From NCBI GenBank assembly GCA_049322515.1, contig JBMOQW010000025.1, positions 124,001 through 188,000 of the forward strand: a DNA stretch of 64,000 nucleotides, in the 5' to 3' direction. Position 1 is the stretch's first letter; each line of letters opens with the position of its first letter. Under the pieces are notes generated by a model. It was not told the origin of the DNA. It ran no database searches and saw nothing but the letters and a program-made list of their open reading frames with translations. Made by a program: the position numbers and the translations under genes. This document shows, in pieces, positions 62,076 to 64,000 of this stretch. Source of the DNA: Parasulfuritortus sp049322515 (GTDB taxonomy: Bacteria; Pseudomonadota; Gammaproteobacteria; Burkholderiales; Thiobacillaceae).

Positions 62076-62770
62076 AGCAAACCCTCCAATACCAGTTGTC
62101 GTTCCAGCAGCGTCCCGGACGGCAGCAACGGCGCCAGCTGTGCGGCGTCACCCCCAGTCAGGACCAGCCCGGCCGGTTGGCCAAGCCGGTCCTCCAGGCG
62201 CTGGCGCAAGGCCTGGATCGTGGCCACGTGCGCGGTCAGGGCCCCGGTAGCGATGGCCGACGCGGTCGAGCGTGGAAAGGCTTGCCAATCTCCCGCCGCT
62301 ACCGCCAGCCGGGCGGTGCCGCCCGCCAGGGCCTGCCGCATCAAGCTCAGGCCGGGCAGGATCATACCCCCGAGAAACACGCCCTCGCCAGTCAGGGCGT
62401 CCACGGTCAACGCGGTGCCCGCGCTGGCCAGGACGCAGGGGGCAAGACCGCGCCGGTGACAGGCCAGCAGGCCGGCATAGCGATCCGGCCCGAGCTGCTC
62501 GGGCGCCGCATAGTCGTTCACCAGACCGTGGCCACGTGCCGAAGGCCGCAGCCAGTGGGCCGGGCAGCCAGGCAACGCCGCCTTGACCGCGCTGGCGACC
62601 GCCTTGTCGGCCACGCAGGACAGCACTGCGGCGGTCGGGGCATGCGCATGCGCCGCCGCCGCCAGCGTGCCGGTCTCCCCGGTCGGAGCCTGGTCCGGGC
62701 ACAGCCATTGGCCGGCATGATGGAACACCCATTTGGTCCGGCTGTTGCCGATATCCACTAGCAGGATCAC
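62039..62770 (-). CDS. coaX: Type III pantothenate kinase
   Basis: A 243-residue enzyme for the first step of coenzyme A synthesis. Motifs are L-V-D-I-G-N-S-R-T-K-W at the N-terminus, P-E-Q-L-G-P-D-R-Y-A-G-L-L-A in the middle and G-T-A-L-T-V-D, followed by G-G-M-I-L-P-G-L. The start GTG at 62770 overlaps the birA stop by four bases (GTGA). This birA-coaX order is common in betaproteobacteria. Confidence 0.94.
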   Translation of the reverse strand: MILLVDIGNSRTKWVFHHAGQWLCPDQAPTGETGTLAAAAHAHAPTAAVLSCVADKAVASAVKAALPGCPAHWLRPSARGHGLVNDYAAPEQLGPDRYAGLLACHRRGLAPCVLASAGTALTVDALTGEGVFLGGMILPGLSLMRQALAGGTARLAVAAGDWQAFPRSTASAIATGALTAHVATIQALRQRLEDRLGQPAGLVLTGGDAAQLAPLLPSGTLLERQLVLEGLLWLARDLGLAAD

Positions 62771-63738
62771 GCGACCGCCCCCGGTCGCAGGCTGACCTCC
62801 CCGGCATGGATGGGCTGGACACCGGTGGCCGTCTCGATAAGCAGCACGCCGGCCGTGTCGACGCCCAAGGCGATGCCTTCGACCGGCTCCGTCCCGCCCA
62901 GGACCCGCACCGGCCTGCCCTGCCAGACATGGCGCCCCTGCCAGGACTCGCGCCAGGGCGCGAAGCCGTGCCGGTCGAAATCCTCCAGGACCCGATCGAG
63001 GCTGGCCAGGATCCGCGCCAGCAATCGGTTGCGGTCGACCTCGGTCGCGATCAGGTCGGACAGTGCGATGGTCGCCGCGTCAGGCAATGAAGGCGCCGCG
63101 CGGACATTGAGGCCAACCCCGATCACCGCCGTGGCATGGCTGAGCATGTCGCCCTGGGTCTCGATCAAGATGCCGGCCAGCTTCGCGCCGCGCGCCAGGA
63201 CGTCATTCGGCCATTTCAGGCCCAGGTCGCGCGCGCCCGAAGCTTCCAGGGCCTCGGCCAGGGCGACCCCGATCGCCAGGCTGAGGCCGGACAATGCGGT
63301 GAGTGGCCGATTGAAGCGCCAGAGCAGCGAGAAAGTCAGGCCGGCGCCGGGCGCAGCCAGCCAGGTCCGGCCGCGCCGACCGCGTCCGCCGGTCTGCCAC
63401 TCGGCCGCCAGGACGGTCTTGTGTGCCGCCCCCGACGCAGCCTGGGCAAGCAGGCGCGAATTGGTGGAATCACACACCTCTTCCAAGGCCAATCGATAGC
63501 CCGCCGGCAGGTCCGCGCGCACCGCCTCGGCAGTGAGCCAGCTGCACGGCTCGGCCAGCCGATAACCCCGACCCGGCACGGCATGGATCGCGACGCCCAG
63601 GCTTCGGGCGCGTTCCACCAGATTGTGCACGCTGGCCCGCGAGACATTGAGGTGGCGGGATATCTCGGCACCGGAGCGAAACGCCTCCGCCGAGAGCTGT
63701 CGCAATACCGCGAAGGATTGGGTCCAGGCATCGTCCAT
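62767..63738 (-). CDS. birA: Biotin ligase / biotin operon repressor BirA
   Basis: A 323-residue protein with an N-terminal winged helix (F-R-S-G-A-E-I-S-R-H-L-N-V-S-R-A-S-V) and a biotin ligase domain with G-G-R-G-R-R-G-R-T-W (biotinyl-AMP loop) and L-K-W-P-N-D-V. It attaches biotin to acetyl-CoA carboxylase and may repress biotin genes because the DNA-binding domain is kept. Four-base overlap with coaX indicates an operon. Confidence 0.94.
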   Translation of the reverse strand: MDDAWTQSFAVLRQLSAEAFRSGAEISRHLNVSRASVHNLVERARSLGVAIHAVPGRGYRLAEPCSWLTAEAVRADLPAGYRLALEEVCDSTNSRLLAQAASGAAHKTVLAAEWQTGGRGRRGRTWLAAPGAGLTFSLLWRFNRPLTALSGLSLAIGVALAEALEASGARDLGLKWPNDVLARGAKLAGILIETQGDMLSHATAVIGVGLNVRAAPSLPDAATIALSDLIATEVDRNRLLARILASLDRVLEDFDRHGFAPWRESWQGRHVWQGRPVRVLGGTEPVEGIALGVDTAGVLLIETATGVQPIHAGEVSLRPGAVA

Positions 63739-63880
63739 GCAGGCATTCTAACGCGCGCATCCGGGTCGAGCGGCGTGCCGGTGACCCTGCGCCGGGGCCG
63801 GACCGTCGACTTGCCCCGCCCAAACGTGTCGAAATGCGACGTTTGTGGCAAAAATAGGACGAAAATCTTGTTCAAGGGAG

Positions 63881-63909
63881 TTGGTTGTCCCTATTCCTGT
63901 TGCTATGAT
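63881..63909 (+). promoter_or_regulatory. Promoter of hup
   Basis: TTGGTT at 63881-63886 and TATGAT at 63904-63909 with a 17-base spacer, 34 bases before the start codon. Confidence 0.6.
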
Positions 63910-63942
63910 GAATGCGCTTTTCAGCCCCCTCAGGAGACCTCG

Positions 63943-64000
63943 ATGAACAAAGCAGAACTCGTAGACGCCGTTGCCCAGAAATCCGAACTGACCAAGGCCG
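63943..64000 (+). CDS. hup: HU-family DNA-binding protein, N-terminal fragment (cut by window end)
   Basis: Only the first 19 codons are in the window. They read M-N-K-A-E-L-V-D-A-V-A-Q-K-S-E-L-T-K-A, the conserved start of HU, the histone-like dimer that bends and compacts DNA. CAGGAG lies at 63931-63936, six bases upstream. The rest of the gene is outside. Confidence 0.88.
   Translation, partial: MNKAELVDAVAQKSELTKA

Overview
The window is a GC-rich, densely coded chromosomal segment from a proteobacterium, most likely a sulfur-oxidising betaproteobacterium of the Thiobacillaceae type. The sulfur genes support this: flavocytochrome c sulfide dehydrogenase (fccAB), a rhodanese-tusA-dsrE set, a pair of half-size YeeE/YedE transporters and a TauE/SafE permease. 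Housekeeping genes (lysC, alaS, rlmD, mnmC, hemH, nadK, recN, hrcA, birA, coaX, hup) show it is chromosome rather than plasmid. I see no insertion sequence, prophage, CRISPR array, rRNA gene or origin. No gap longer than about 300 bases lacks an RNA or protein gene; the larger gaps hold the promoters, operators and terminators listed. The genus-level placement is an inference.

Region by region. Bases 1-3.2 kb: the 3' end of a PhoX-type phosphatase, a large dihaem lipoprotein and a small membrane protein. 3.3-10.1 kb: a two-gene unit of a 1919-residue exported protein (coiled coil, PASTA domain, Cys-rich segment, C-terminal beta domain) and an exported PDZ protein, followed by an exported ankyrin protein. 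11-16.2 kb: TauE permease, DUF190, CrcB, a membrane protein, an exported protein, a DUF4139 protein and pgl. 16.2-20.7 kb: an exonuclease, rlmD, a 77-residue protein, a Bax-inhibitor-1 family protein and lysC. 20.7-33.3 kb: tRNA-Ser, then a complete maltodextrin block: malQ, exported alpha-amylase, malK, malE, an enlarged malF, malG, an outer-membrane porin and two exported proteins with glucodextranase-C-like domains. 33.3-38.3 kb: tRNA-Arg, recN, nadK, hrcA and hemH.

38.4-43.2 kb: fccAB behind a perfect TTGAT-N4-ATCAA box, then a cAMP-phosphodiesterase-like hydrolase in one operon with a CHASE2 nucleotide cyclase. 43.3-46.1 kb: a Mla-type lipid transport operon whose ATPase position is filled by a protein with no Walker A motif. 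46.2-47.8 kb: two YeeE/YedE halves and an SCP2-like exported protein. 47.9-55.3 kb: a SlyD-like FKBP, a GH57 glycosidase, Hsp33 with an altered zinc site, MnmC, an unknown exported protein and a FadL-type porin. 55.5-56.9 kb: dsrE, tusA and rhodanese, with related palindromes over the promoters of the last two. 57-64 kb: alaS, a PilZ-like protein, a membrane protein, coaX, birA and the start of hup.

Taken together, the genes describe a cell that oxidises reduced sulfur (FccAB in the periplasm, the YeeE/YedE and rhodanese-TusA-DsrE sulfur relay inwards) and also carries a full outer-membrane-to-cytoplasm route for starch-type oligosaccharides.
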